Shown here piece after piece: positions 7,975 to 15,474 of a stretch of DNA of 15,527 nucleotides. Made by a program: the position numbers and the translations under genes. The notes below the pieces were generated by a model. That model searched no databases and had not been told where the DNA came from. It saw only the letters and a list, made by a program, of their open reading frames with translations. Every line of letters starts with the position of its first letter. The stretch's first letter is position 1. Origin of the DNA: Stramenopiles sp. TOSAG23-6 (taxonomy: Eukaryota > Sar); assembly GCA_900128565.1 (NCBI GenBank), contig LT636112.1, positions 1 to 15,527 of the forward strand, in the 5' to 3' direction.

Positions 7975-9015
7975 ATGATTATGTTTCAATGTCATAAGCC
8001 GTGTAGGTATCTCATTAGTAGTAGATCTATTGAACGTTCCAAGATTTCATTTCACGTATTGTATAGATCACTGTCTATGTATAGATCACTGTCTACAAAA
8101 AAAGGACGGGAAGTTCCAGAAGAAACATTTGGCTTAGTAGGAAATGAAACTAGTGAAAATTGGAAGCTACGAATACGGAACCACGATATGAATATCAACC
8201 AAAGTGATTACAACAAACTTCCTAAAACACCAATTTCACTTCTATTAGATAATTTACGATCTGCTTTTAATGTTGGATCTATTTTTCGTACTGCTGATAC
8301 AGCGAGGCTTCGTGAAGTTATTACCACAGGTTTCACTTGTCACCCTCCACATAATAAATTAGAAAAGACAGCTCTTGGCACTGCCGATGTTGTTCCACAC
8401 AGACATTTTGATAAGACGTGTACTGCTGTAAAAAAATTACAAAGTGAAGGAATATTTTGTATGGCTTTGGAAACTACATCTTCTAGTATAGATTATTGTA
8501 GTATTGACTACACAAAATATACTAATAGTAATAGTAGTGAAGTAGTCCTAGATAAAACGAATTGTTTTGAGAAAGATTCCAACCCTAACCCTAACCCTAA
8601 CCCTAATTCCACTCAATACAATGGCATTGCTTTAATTGTAGGCAATGAAGTCAAAGGTGTTGACCCAGACGTTTTGAAAATTTGTGATAAAATAATAGAA
8701 ATTCCAATGTTAGGATTCAAAAATTCTTTAAACGTTGCTTCATGTGTAAGTATAGTTACATTTGAGATACTTCGACAATTCCAACACAGTCAAAATTCAA
8801 ATGAGATAAAGCACGATTTATCACCCGTTGCTCTTGTTGGAAAATGCGACTCAACAATTGATAGTAAGAATCTTGGAAAAGTAGTAAGTATACCATTTAT
8901 GATAACTAAAGCAATGCGAGAGAAAATGTTTATTTTAGGTTATTCATCAAAAGAAATTAGTGCTTTGAAACCTTTAGAAGTTCATGATATTCTAAAAGCA
9001 AATGAAAAAAAATAA
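7975..9015 (+). CDS. SpoU/TrmH-family RNA 2'-O-methyltransferase, probably mitochondrial
   Basis: Transfers a methyl group from S-adenosylmethionine to a ribose 2'-OH in tRNA or rRNA; the exact target cannot be read from sequence. I start at ATG 7975 (346 aa); ATG 7981 is also possible. Residues 1-45 are rich in Arg, Ser and aromatic residues with almost no acids, like a mitochondrial presequence, and contain an 18-bp duplication (YRSLSM/YRSLST). The SPOUT knot domain runs from about 86 to 270: motif 1 NLRSAFNVGSIFRTADTA (Asn99, Arg105), motif 2 VGNEVKGV (Asn224, Glu225), motif 3 IPMLGFKNSLNVA (Ser251, Asn253). An insertion at about 170-215 carries a NPNPNPNPN run coded by four CCCTAA-type repeats. 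About 75 residues follow the domain. Confidence 0.9.
   Translation: MIMFQCHKPCRYLISSRSIERSKISFHVLYRSLSMYRSLSTKKGREVPEETFGLVGNETSENWKLRIRNHDMNINQSDYNKLPKTPISLLLDNLRSAFNVGSIFRTADTARLREVITTGFTCHPPHNKLEKTALGTADVVPHRHFDKTCTAVKKLQSEGIFCMALETTSSSIDYCSIDYTKYTNSNSSEVVLDKTNCFEKDSNPNPNPNPNSTQYNGIALIVGNEVKGVDPDVLKICDKIIEIPMLGFKNSLNVASCVSIVTFEILRQFQHSQNSNEIKHDLSPVALVGKCDSTIDSKNLGKVVSIPFMITKAMREKMFILGYSSKEISALKPLEVHDILKANEKK
8061..8096 (+). repeat. 18-bp tandem duplication in the methyltransferase presequence
   Basis: Two copies of GTATAGATCACTGTCTAY (8061-8078 and 8079-8096) differ only at the last base. They encode YRSLSM and YRSLST in the presumed targeting peptide. Confidence 0.9.
8581..8606 (+). repeat. 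Telomere-like (AACCCT)n tract inside a coding region
   Basis: Four perfect AACCCT units plus AA, the C-strand of TTAGGG telomeres. In frame it codes for alternating Asn and Pro within an insertion of the SpoU domain. Confidence 0.95.
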
Positions 9016-9029
9016 AATAAGATCAAAAA

Positions 9030-9515
9030 TTACTTTTTAAACATAACTTCACAATCATCCGCTACGTGACCAATAACACCACACTCTACACAGATTGTAA
9101 CAGCCAGACGTTCTGGTACTTTTGGCTTTAATAGATTCGATACATACGCAGAAAGAACCCTAGTCTCATAACAAGTTCCAGAATATGGACCATATCTTGC
9201 ATTTGTTTCAATATCTTGAGGGATCTCGTAGTGCATACAGACTAACGAAAAGGCATTAAACTGGCTTGGACTTAATCTACGCACACGTTTGCGTTGATAA
9301 TTTAGTTCTTTAAATAATGCTAATGTTGGAGCATTGATAGAATCAGCTTTACAATCAGTTTTAGAATCTGTTGATTGAAAGCGTTTCTTATCGTTCTTTT
9401 TACATCTTTTGTCTTTATTTTCTTTGAAAGGAGTTACATATGTGGACGTCGAAAGTTTCGTCGATGTCGACTTGTCTGCTTTCTTTTTCAGACTCCAACG
9501 TATTTTGGACGACAT
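9030..9515 (-). CDS. Small basic protein with C-terminal CCHC zinc knuckle
   Basis: A 161-residue intron-less protein from the ATG at 9513-9515. Residues 1-60 are Lys/Ser/Thr-rich and probably disordered. The middle (about 62-135) is more regular, with LALFKELNYQRKRVRRLSP and SAYVSNLLKPKVPERL. The C-terminus is a zinc knuckle, CVECGVIGHVADDC (Cys142, Cys145, His150, Cys155), a module that usually binds single-stranded nucleic acid. RNA binding is inferred from the knuckle and the basic charge; I do not recognise the full-length family. Its stop at 9030 is 14 bases from the convergent methyltransferase stop. Confidence 0.75.
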   Translation of the reverse strand: MSSKIRWSLKKKADKSTSTKLSTSTYVTPFKENKDKRCKKNDKKRFQSTDSKTDCKADSINAPTLALFKELNYQRKRVRRLSPSQFNAFSLVCMHYEIPQDIETNARYGPYSGTCYETRVLSAYVSNLLKPKVPERLAVTICVECGVIGHVADDCEVMFKK

Positions 9516-9865
9516 AATATCTTCAGTCTCGTACTAGTTAGAGTACTACTAGTTAAGATCTTCACTCTAACTACTGTAGTTAAGATGGTCTGAAGATAAG
9601 TTAACTAGTCGTCTTTTTCCTCTTGGAAATATGAACGATTCTGTGTGTTTTTTCGATAGAAACGTTCTTTGCGCCGATTGAAACTACTATAAAAGATACA
9701 TCTTGTTATAATAATGCGTATTGTTATTGTGTTTGATGACAAAATGTCCTTCTACTGTACTTAGCTATTGTAATTGTATAGAGAGGGTGAGAGAGCTTCG
9801 TTCGTGTGTGTAATAACAACAACGAAAAAAACGGACGTCAATTATTTAATTTTTGTTTATTTATT
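9516..9865. other. Intergenic region between zinc-knuckle and ankyrin genes
   Basis: This 350-bp gap lies between two minus-strand genes. Near the zinc-knuckle start it contains ACTAGTTA-type elements in both orientations (about 9533-9608), which may be promoter sequence. TATAAAAG reads on the plus strand at about 9689, but no plus-strand gene follows. No coding sequence is seen. Confidence 0.35.
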
Positions 9866-12130
9866 TTATTGCAATGGTTCCGAAAGAAAAAGTTTTGTTG
9901 TAACAACACCAGGTACCCAAGCAACAGATCCACTACTTAATGTAACAGATACAATCATATTATCAATATCAATATCTTTGATGGAGCACTCTTGTCCAAC
10001 AGACCGTTGCCGTAAGCGACCACCTTCTGTTTCTTGACCCCATGGCATTTCCACATCATAACTGCATTGAGAAATTTTAATACAAGCTTTTCTAAAACTA
10101 TCAATACTTTTTGTGATCTCTACTATATCTCCTACTTGTAATTCAACACCTTTTGAATCCTTAACAGTAGCTCTGGTATTTGCATAATTTGTTGAAGGAA
10201 CTTTTATCATACGAGTAAGACTCTGAAACATATTATTTTTTGTTTTTACTATTTTTTTTGTTTTTACTATTTTTTTTGTATTTTGTATATTTTTTGTATT
10301 TTTTGTACTATCTTCGTCCAATTCGCTCAGAAGGAAAGCTGTAAATGCATCATTAGGCTTTATCTCATTATCATCAGGGCGTGATTTACTAATTTCAGAA
10401 ATATTCATTGCATCTTTTTTTGTCGAACTTTCATTTTGTTTTCTATTTTGCTGCAGCTTTTTTAAAGGAGAATTTACAACATTATTATTTGTACTATCAT
10501 TATTACTTGTATCATCATTGATATTTGTACCATCATTATTATTTGTATTATCATTATTATTTGTATTATCATTCATATTTGTATTATCATTATTACTTGT
10601 ACCATCATTATTACTTGTACCATCATTATTACTTGTACTATCATTGATATTTGTATTATCATTGATATTTGTACTATCATTATTACTTGTAGTACACAAT
10701 ATTGGTTGCCCAAACTCTTTAAATTCTTCATCAATTAAGTCTTGAATACTTTTTGTACTCCAACTACGAGGTTTTGTACCTTTTCCATCGACAATACTTG
10801 TATCGTTAATATTTGAACGGCTCGTGTGTTGCTCTAATAAAATAGTACAAAAATCCGTAGGTAATGATGCCTTTGATGTTGATAAAGCCATGTCACGCCA
10901 TAATGATGATTTTTCATTTTGGTAGATAAAACTATTATGACCATTATTCGATACTTCACCACTTGAAGTGTTTTTAGTATTTTCATTATCTTCATTTTCA
11001 ATATTCCTATCTAATACAGTACTTTTGATATGTTTTTCTTCCTCCTCTTCAAATGAGACACAAGAATCCATTTTACGTCTCTGTTCATCAGATAACTCAC
11101 ACGCGTTCAAAATCTCGGATGCTGAAATATTTGCCGCTAATACAGTTTGCGATTTATCTTTGATATTCTTATTAGTATCAGTCATTCTTTCTGTCTTATT
11201 AATTTTAGATTTTGTTGAGCTTGGTCGTTGAAAATCACGAAATCGAAAAGAACTTGCAGCTGGCAGAGACTTTTTTTTCTTCAATTTACTTTTTTCTTGT
11301 ATATTTTTATCGACTAATGAAAATATCTCATTTTTATTCTGTGTATCTTCTAAAATGACACTTTTCTGTATCACGTTATTATCTGAAGAAATATCATCTG
11401 AATCACTCATCGAAGTTGAACCGTCTGCAAGCCATGCACACTTTTTTACGTGAGCTTCCTCAAAAAGTTTTTTAATCCTATATTGAAAACCATCATTGTT
11501 ATCGACTTTACTAGCGATATCATACGAGCTTTCACCATCATCATTTAGTATTAAATGATCAGCACCGTTATCTAAAAGAAGTTTCACAATATTGGATGAT
11601 GTACGACGGAGGGCAGCATAATGTAATGCAGTTGTTCCATTTTGTCCACGACAATTTACAGAAGCTCCATTTTGTATCAGTAGTTGAAGTATATCAAAAT
11701 GACCTCGGAAACATGCCAAATGTAAAGGTGTATAATTGTCCTTATTCGTGACATTTACCGCAGCGTTGGCTTGTAAAAGAAAAGCGACAACTCCTTTGTG
11801 TCCATTTCTACTCGCGTAATGAAGACCTGTATTCATTGCACGTCCAGGTGTATTTACGTCCAAGGTCCATTTCTTTTTTGATGCCTTGCACCCAGTAGAA
11901 TACTCATGTAATAACACCCTCACTATATCAAGATGACCATGATAACATGCAACATGAAGAACCAAATTACTCGCACCACTGGACGACGTCGTTGGGTCTG
12001 CACCATTTGTGATGGCTAAACGAACCTTCGCAACATCAGCTTCATAAGCTCCATCTTCTAGATTCTGTTGCGGATTATTGCGAGGCGCAAGAATATTACC
12101 AAGCGTACTCTCATACAATGCTGCAAACAT
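9866..12130 (-). CDS. Ankyrin-repeat protein with C-terminal MIB/HERC2-like domain
   Basis: A 754-residue intron-less protein from the ATG at 12128-12130. Residues about 24-230 form five to six ankyrin repeats; the clearest are NTGLHYASRNGHKGVVAFLL, NYTPLHLACFRGHFDILQLL and GTTALHYAALRRTSSNIVKLL. A long disordered Ser/Asn/Lys-rich centre follows, with a six-residue (STNINDN-type) repeat coded by an 18-bp minisatellite. The last 90 residues (VELQVGDIVEITKSID ... VAWVPGVV) resemble the small beta-barrel repeats of Mind bomb/HERC2/KEG ubiquitin ligases, but no RING, HECT or kinase domain is present. The protein is therefore probably a protein-binding adaptor. That C-terminal match is by pattern only and moderately sure. 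Confidence 0.85.
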   Translation of the reverse strand: MFAALYESTLGNILAPRNNPQQNLEDGAYEADVAKVRLAITNGADPTTSSSGASNLVLHVACYHGHLDIVRVLLHEYSTGCKASKKKWTLDVNTPGRAMNTGLHYASRNGHKGVVAFLLQANAAVNVTNKDNYTPLHLACFRGHFDILQLLIQNGASVNCRGQNGTTALHYAALRRTSSNIVKLLLDNGADHLILNDDGESSYDIASKVDNNDGFQYRIKKLFEEAHVKKCAWLADGSTSMSDSDDISSDNNVIQKSVILEDTQNKNEIFSLVDKNIQEKSKLKKKKSLPAASSFRFRDFQRPSSTKSKINKTERMTDTNKNIKDKSQTVLAANISASEILNACELSDEQRRKMDSCVSFEEEEEKHIKSTVLDRNIENEDNENTKNTSSGEVSNNGHNSFIYQNEKSSLWRDMALSTSKASLPTDFCTILLEQHTSRSNINDTSIVDGKGTKPRSWSTKSIQDLIDEEFKEFGQPILCTTSNNDSTNINDNTNINDSTSNNDGTSNNDGTSNNDNTNMNDNTNNNDNTNNNDGTNINDDTSNNDSTNNNVVNSPLKKLQQNRKQNESSTKKDAMNISEISKSRPDDNEIKPNDAFTAFLLSELDEDSTKNTKNIQNTKKIVKTKKIVKTKNNMFQSLTRMIKVPSTNYANTRATVKDSKGVELQVGDIVEITKSIDSFRKACIKISQCSYDVEMPWGQETEGGRLRQRSVGQECSIKDIDIDNMIVSVTLSSGSVAWVPGVVTTKLFLSEPLQ
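10488..10685 (-). repeat. 18-bp minisatellite, 11 copies, coding
   Basis: Eleven consecutive 18-bp units of the plus-strand form YTTGTAYYATCATTRNTA, with a few changes. On the minus strand each codes for six residues, mostly Asn, Asp, Thr and Ser. No unit breaks the frame. A smaller 18-bp duplication (KKIVKT) lies at 10243-10278. Confidence 0.95.
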
Positions 12131-12241
12131 TTAAATTTTATAACATCACCATTCAATTTGATGATAAATAATAAGAGAGATTGTTCGATTTTAATATAAT
12201 TTTTTTATTTTCCAAAACGCGAGACAATATTCCGAAATAAG

Positions 12242-12252
12242 CCCTAACCCTA
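12242..12252. repeat. CCCTAACCCTA telomere-like motif upstream of the ankyrin gene
   Basis: A two-unit CCCTAA motif about 110 bp upstream of the ankyrin start codon. Such a 'telo-box' is a known promoter element in plants; its function here is unknown. Confidence 0.55.
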
Positions 12253-12317
12253 GTGCAGTGCTACTTATGCGATGATTTAAGCTAAAATATTTCCTATTTT
12301 TATTTTCTTTATTTTTT

Positions 12318-12992
12318 TTACTTTCCCACGTTATTCATTCTCTTTGATGCAGCAGCATCACCCCACCAAGATAATTGATCAAGCATTGATTTAATAGTTT
12401 TTGCAGCTCCATCTTTGTGTTCACCTACCCATTCTCCATTTTCAGAAATGCATTTGTTTGCGTCAGCAATTATGACTTGCTTTGAAACTGGGAGACAACC
12501 CAACTCACTCAAATACGGCCGAAGAGCAACTGCACACCTTGCACCACCACCTACAGTTGAAAATCCACTGTAGCAAACGCATCCAGAAACTTTGTTTGCA
12601 TAGAGACTGCATCCAACTTGATTCATCACTGCCGTTAGTGCTGGAGGAATCGTATGGTTGTATTCTGGTGTAACAATTAAAAAACAATCTGCTGCTTTAA
12701 CGAGGGTGACAAGTTTTGCGAGGTCATCTTGACCTGTCTTTGTTGCATCTTTGGCTGTATAATACGTCGGGTTTCCATTATTTGTATCAAGAGCCATGCA
12801 GCTGGGAAAATTAACTGGGTCAACAACTTCAATTTCTAGTTTTACGGAGGACGAGGAATTATGTTCATTTGTCATTCTCTTTACATACTGAAGTACGCGG
12901 TCACCAGTTCTAGATGGTAACATACCAAAGAAAGGTGGAGAACTTCGGCATGAACCAAGAAATACTACTGTTTTAAGAGTTCGAGTTGCCAT
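12318..12992 (-). CDS. NADPH-dependent FMN reductase-like flavoprotein
   Basis: A 224-residue protein of the flavodoxin-like fold, predicted to bind FMN and reduce quinones, azo compounds or flavin with NAD(P)H. The start is the ATG at 12990-12992; the open frame begins earlier only at a TTG. Residues 6-30 form the first strand and phosphate loop (LKTVVFLGSCRSS...PSRTG). The family signature is at 108-127 (TPEYNHTIPPALTAVMNQVG), and a second flavin-contact segment is GFSTVGGGARCAVALRPYLSELG (143-165). Length and layout match the family. There is no targeting signal, so it is probably cytosolic. The substrate cannot be inferred. Confidence 0.9.
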   Translation of the reverse strand: MATRTLKTVVFLGSCRSSPPFFGMLPSRTGDRVLQYVKRMTNEHNSSSSVKLEIEVVDPVNFPSCMALDTNNGNPTYYTAKDATKTGQDDLAKLVTLVKAADCFLIVTPEYNHTIPPALTAVMNQVGCSLYANKVSGCVCYSGFSTVGGGARCAVALRPYLSELGCLPVSKQVIIADANKCISENGEWVGEHKDGAAKTIKSMLDQLSWWGDAAASKRMNNVGK

Positions 12993-13248
12993 CTTGAAGT
13001 AGTTTTGAATCTCATGTGAACACAACGATTTTTTTTCCTGATGATGGATGGATTTGACTGATTTTGATTTAGATTGCGATTGATATATTATTCGAGTTTT
13101 GAGCAGTTTTGTGTTCTTAAAGGTTCAAGAAAAAATATTCATGACAAAAGTAATTTGATTGGAAATAGGCTTTTTAAAAAGATGCAAATTGAATATATCA
13201 AAAAATCTTTTTTTTTTTTCAAAAACAATTTTGAAAATTTTGTGTTTT

Positions 13249-13595
13249 TTATTCTGATTGTAAAAAAATGTTATATTGTTGTTGATATATATCATTATAA
13301 GCAGATGTGAAGGCTTCTTCAGAATATTCTAAATGTGAAATTTCAAAAGCTTTGTTTCCCATTTTTTTTGCTATTTTAGGATGAGATATCAACCATAACG
13401 TAGCAACCGCTAAATTATGTATAGGTGACAGAGGTTCATCATCAACACTTCCACATGGTACTAATATTCCTGATTCTAAATGTCTAATTATATTTGGCAT
13501 GTTTCCGATATTACAAGCAACAACAGGAATACCTAAAGATTGTGCTTCAATTACAGTCATTCCAAATGTTTCACCAAACCTTGAGTTAATATTTA
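13249..13595 (-). CDS. GT4-type glycosyltransferase C-terminal fragment (isolated last exon or pseudogene)
   Basis: About 115 residues match the end of a GT-B glycosyltransferase of family 4: SRFGETFGMTVIEAQSLGIP with the E-x7-E motif, then PVVACNIGNMPNIIRHLESG and ILVP, followed by the usual C-terminal helices. The N-terminal two-thirds is absent. The homology starts right after a TATATAG at about 13596-13602, a plausible 3' splice site. The bases upstream belong to the 3' flank of a complete small gene on the same strand ending at 13657. Either this is the last exon of a gene whose intron spans that small gene, or it is a detached copy. An N-terminal GT4-like half lies nearby on the opposite strand (14372 onward). 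No stop or frameshift interrupts the fragment. Confidence 0.6.
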
Positions 13596-13656
13596 CTATA
13601 TATATATAAAGCATAAATTTATTTTTTGGTAAAGACGACAAGCATAAAGTTTTTAC

Positions 13657-14123
13657 TCAAGCATCATAAGGCAATGGCGAATTTTTTGATAGAGACGGTT
13701 TGTCGAGATGTTCTCCAAGTTCATTTACATTCAAACGTTTTTGTTGTTCTGGTGTGTATACACTCATTACCCATGAGCCCATATTTTTTTCTCCTAGCGG
13801 TTTCTCACTATAATGTCAGGATTATTTGGTTACAAAAAAATGAGAAATATGACATATTACAGTACGATGTATGAGTAGTATGGAATAGTTTTAAACTTAC
13901 AAATTTTCATTCCATGTCCACTCAGGTCTATAATGTAGAAGGATTTTTTTGATGTAGTCGATGAGAAATACGAAACATGGAAATGCGAAGTACAAATAGT
14001 ATGGGATACTCTCAAAACTTACCCAGTCATTCCTATCGGCTCTTCAACAGTATTTTGTCCAACTCTGGCATCTGCAACACCAAGAACAGCTAAAGACAGC
14101 AGTGTAGCGAGTCTAAGTTTCAT
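13657..14123 (-). CDS. Small secretory protein of unknown family (three exons)
   Basis: Reconstructed from three exons: 14123-14023, 13927-13901 (a 27-nt microexon) and 13807-13657. They total 279 nt, giving 92 residues and a TGA. Both introns have GTAAGTTT donors and ACATTATAG acceptors, and the frame stays open only after splicing. Residues 1-19 are a classic signal peptide (MKLRLATLLSLAVLGVADA) with an A-x-A cleavage site. The mature part is short, polar and lacks cysteine, with two Trp in the microexon-coded part (PEWTWNENFEKP) and then GSWVMSVYTPEQQKRLNVNE. I do not recognise the family. It could be secreted, lumenal, or, in an alga with a secondary plastid, the start of a bipartite import signal; no evidence decides this. 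The exon structure itself is very likely correct. Confidence 0.82.
13808..13900 (-). other. Intron 2 of the small secretory gene (family B)
   Basis: A 93-bp GT-AG intron from GTAAGTTTAAAAC to ACATTATAG. It aligns along its whole length with intron 1, which is unusual for neighbouring introns and suggests a common origin. Confidence 0.85.
13928..14022 (-). other. Intron 1 of the small secretory gene (family B)
   Basis: A 95-bp GT-AG intron from GTAAGTTTTGAG to ACATTATAG. It shares several blocks in the same order with the next intron: a YCCATACTA block, a TACWTCGYA block, RTATTTCTCAT, and AATCCT...ACATTATAG at the end. Confidence 0.85.
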
Positions 14124-14371
14124 CTTTGTGGATTTCGGTTTCTTTTTCAGTTTTAGTTGTTGAGCAGTTGTTGTTGGTGAAGGAAGAAAGAAACTTCTTG
14201 GAGAAGAAATTTCAGAAATTTCGAGCAAAATTTAAAAATGACGTCATCGTCATTTCGAACAGATTCTTCGTTCAAGGATGCTTCGTTCGTGTACTCCAGT
14301 AATAGGTAAAGGTTCATCATTTTCAATTTCAAATTACATTTATAACCCTAAATGTACAATTGAATAGCAAA
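14124..14371. promoter_or_regulatory. Divergent promoter region with a TGACGTCA palindrome
   Basis: This 248-bp gap separates the divergent small secretory gene and the GT gene. It contains TGACGTCA at 14239-14246, the full CRE/bZIP binding palindrome, then TCGTCATTTCGAA. A CTTCGTTC motif occurs twice (about 14266-14288), and AACCCTAA lies at 14344-14351, about 20 bp before the GT start codon. Binding by a bZIP factor is inference. Confidence 0.5.
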
Positions 14372-15474
14372 ATGCTTTTTATACTTGTACTATTTTGTTT
14401 ATGCAATGCTGCTTTTGCGGACTCATTAGACACTCCCTCAGTTTCTTGTTCACCCTCTATTCAGTTTGAGAACCCAACAAACGGTGACATTTTTTTTCAC
14501 GGTAAGGTTGAATTCAGAGTACACTTGACGTGTGACACTAACACACGGCTATGTCTACTCATAGATAAGAACCCTGACATTATGAAAACATCTCCAGGTA
14601 CAGGTGATTATTTTTGTTTAGACACAAAGGATAATTTTGAATTTTCTGGGTTAAATGTTGGAACGCACATGATTGATGCCATTCTATTACCAACAGAACC
14701 AACAGACCCAATAGAATACAGTGAAATAAACTCACCAAAACCAGTTGCATATGATGTTGTGACTTTTGATATTATACCTTTACCAGGAGGTGACTATTTT
14801 GATCCAGATCCTTCCAAAGTACCACCAAGATCTCTTATTCAAGACAAACAACTTGATTCTTTGTTACTTATTCAAGACAAACAAAACCCTAACCCTGATT
14901 CTGTGTTACTACACGATAAAAAAAACTCAAAAACCTCAGATACAATTTCAATTGGACTTTTAAGTTTATCTGACTCCTTTGGTGGACAAGAACGGTTATT
15001 TCTTAATCAAGCAAAACTACTCCCTCTCATGTACGTTTTATTTTTTTCAATTTCGGATTTTTTTTTTGTTCGTAGGAAATTTCGTACCTAACAAAAAAAT
15101 TCAAAAAAAAAATATTTTTTCACAATATCTTCATCAAACAGAAGGTAAGAGTGAAAACCCTACTAACCCTCATAATAAAAATAGAAATCGTAAGCCAATA
15201 TATGAAGTTGTATTCATCACTGCTCCAAAACTGGATGAAACATTATTAAGCAACTTTTCAACATCTGTACGTTTTTTACAGATGAATTTTAAATTTAAGA
15301 TTTTTTTTCGTAGTAAATTTTGTACCTAACGATTTTTTTTTACCGAAAAAAAAAAATAAAATAAAAAAATATTTTTGTACAATGTAGAACGTTTCATGGG
15401 AAAAAGCTGTAATGGATCCACTATTTTGGACAGAGGATAATTTTTTTTGGAATAATTCACATCATGAGTTACAT
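14372..15474 (+). CDS. Secretory-pathway GT4-like glycosyltransferase, N-terminal part (3'-partial, three exons seen)
   Basis: The start is ATG 14372; the first residues (MLFILVLFCLCNAAFADS) are a signal peptide. Residues about 25-137 look like an Ig-like beta domain (FENPTNGDIFFHGKVEFRVHL, GLNVGTHMIDAILLP) of the kind found in front of some protist glycosyltransferases. A low-complexity linker with a repeated LLIQDKQ unit and NPNP follows. At about 193-219 the GT-B N-terminal strand and glycine loop appear (LLSLSDSFGGQERLFLNQAK). Exons: 14372-15030, then one starting at 15152 (or by another reading near 15125) to 15266, then 15388-15474. Exon 2 codes KPIYEVVFITAPKLDETLL, exon 3 a Trp-rich stretch (SWEKAVMDPLFWTEDNFFW). 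The nucleotide-sugar-binding half must lie beyond the window. The GT4 call rests mainly on the GGQER loop and is moderate; the gene model is firmer. Confidence 0.68.
15031..15151 (+). other. GT gene intron 1, introner-like (family A)
   Basis: Donor GTACGTTTTATT; a T-rich tract; a near-palindrome GTAGGAAATTTCGTAC (15073-15088); CTAAC with branch A at 15091. The AG that keeps frame is at 15150-15151, giving 121 bp, the same length as the next intron. The AG at 15140-15141 after the T-rich tract looks better but leads to a stop two codons on. Confidence 0.65.
15267..15387 (+). other. GT gene intron 2, introner-like (family A)
   Basis: 121 bp, donor GTACGTTTT, acceptor AATGTAG, phase 0 on both sides. 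The body has the degenerate palindrome GTAGTAAATTTTGTAC (15310-15325) followed by CTAAC (branch A at 15329), 58 nt from the AG. An in-frame TAG at the acceptor (15385-15387) shows the sequence must be spliced out exactly here. Confidence 0.8.

Noticed and set aside
8581-8606. A chromosome end or healed telomere
   Set aside because: The tract is short, internal and in frame in an intact conserved gene with genes on both sides.
9686-9696. TATAAAAG as promoter of a plus-strand gene at 9774
   Set aside because: The following plus-strand frame has no protein-like features and overlaps the 3' end of the ankyrin gene.
10518-10745. Plus-strand Leu/Val-rich frame resembling a membrane protein
   Set aside because: It is the antisense reading of the Asn/Asp minisatellite in the ankyrin gene; the hydrophobic look follows from the repeat.
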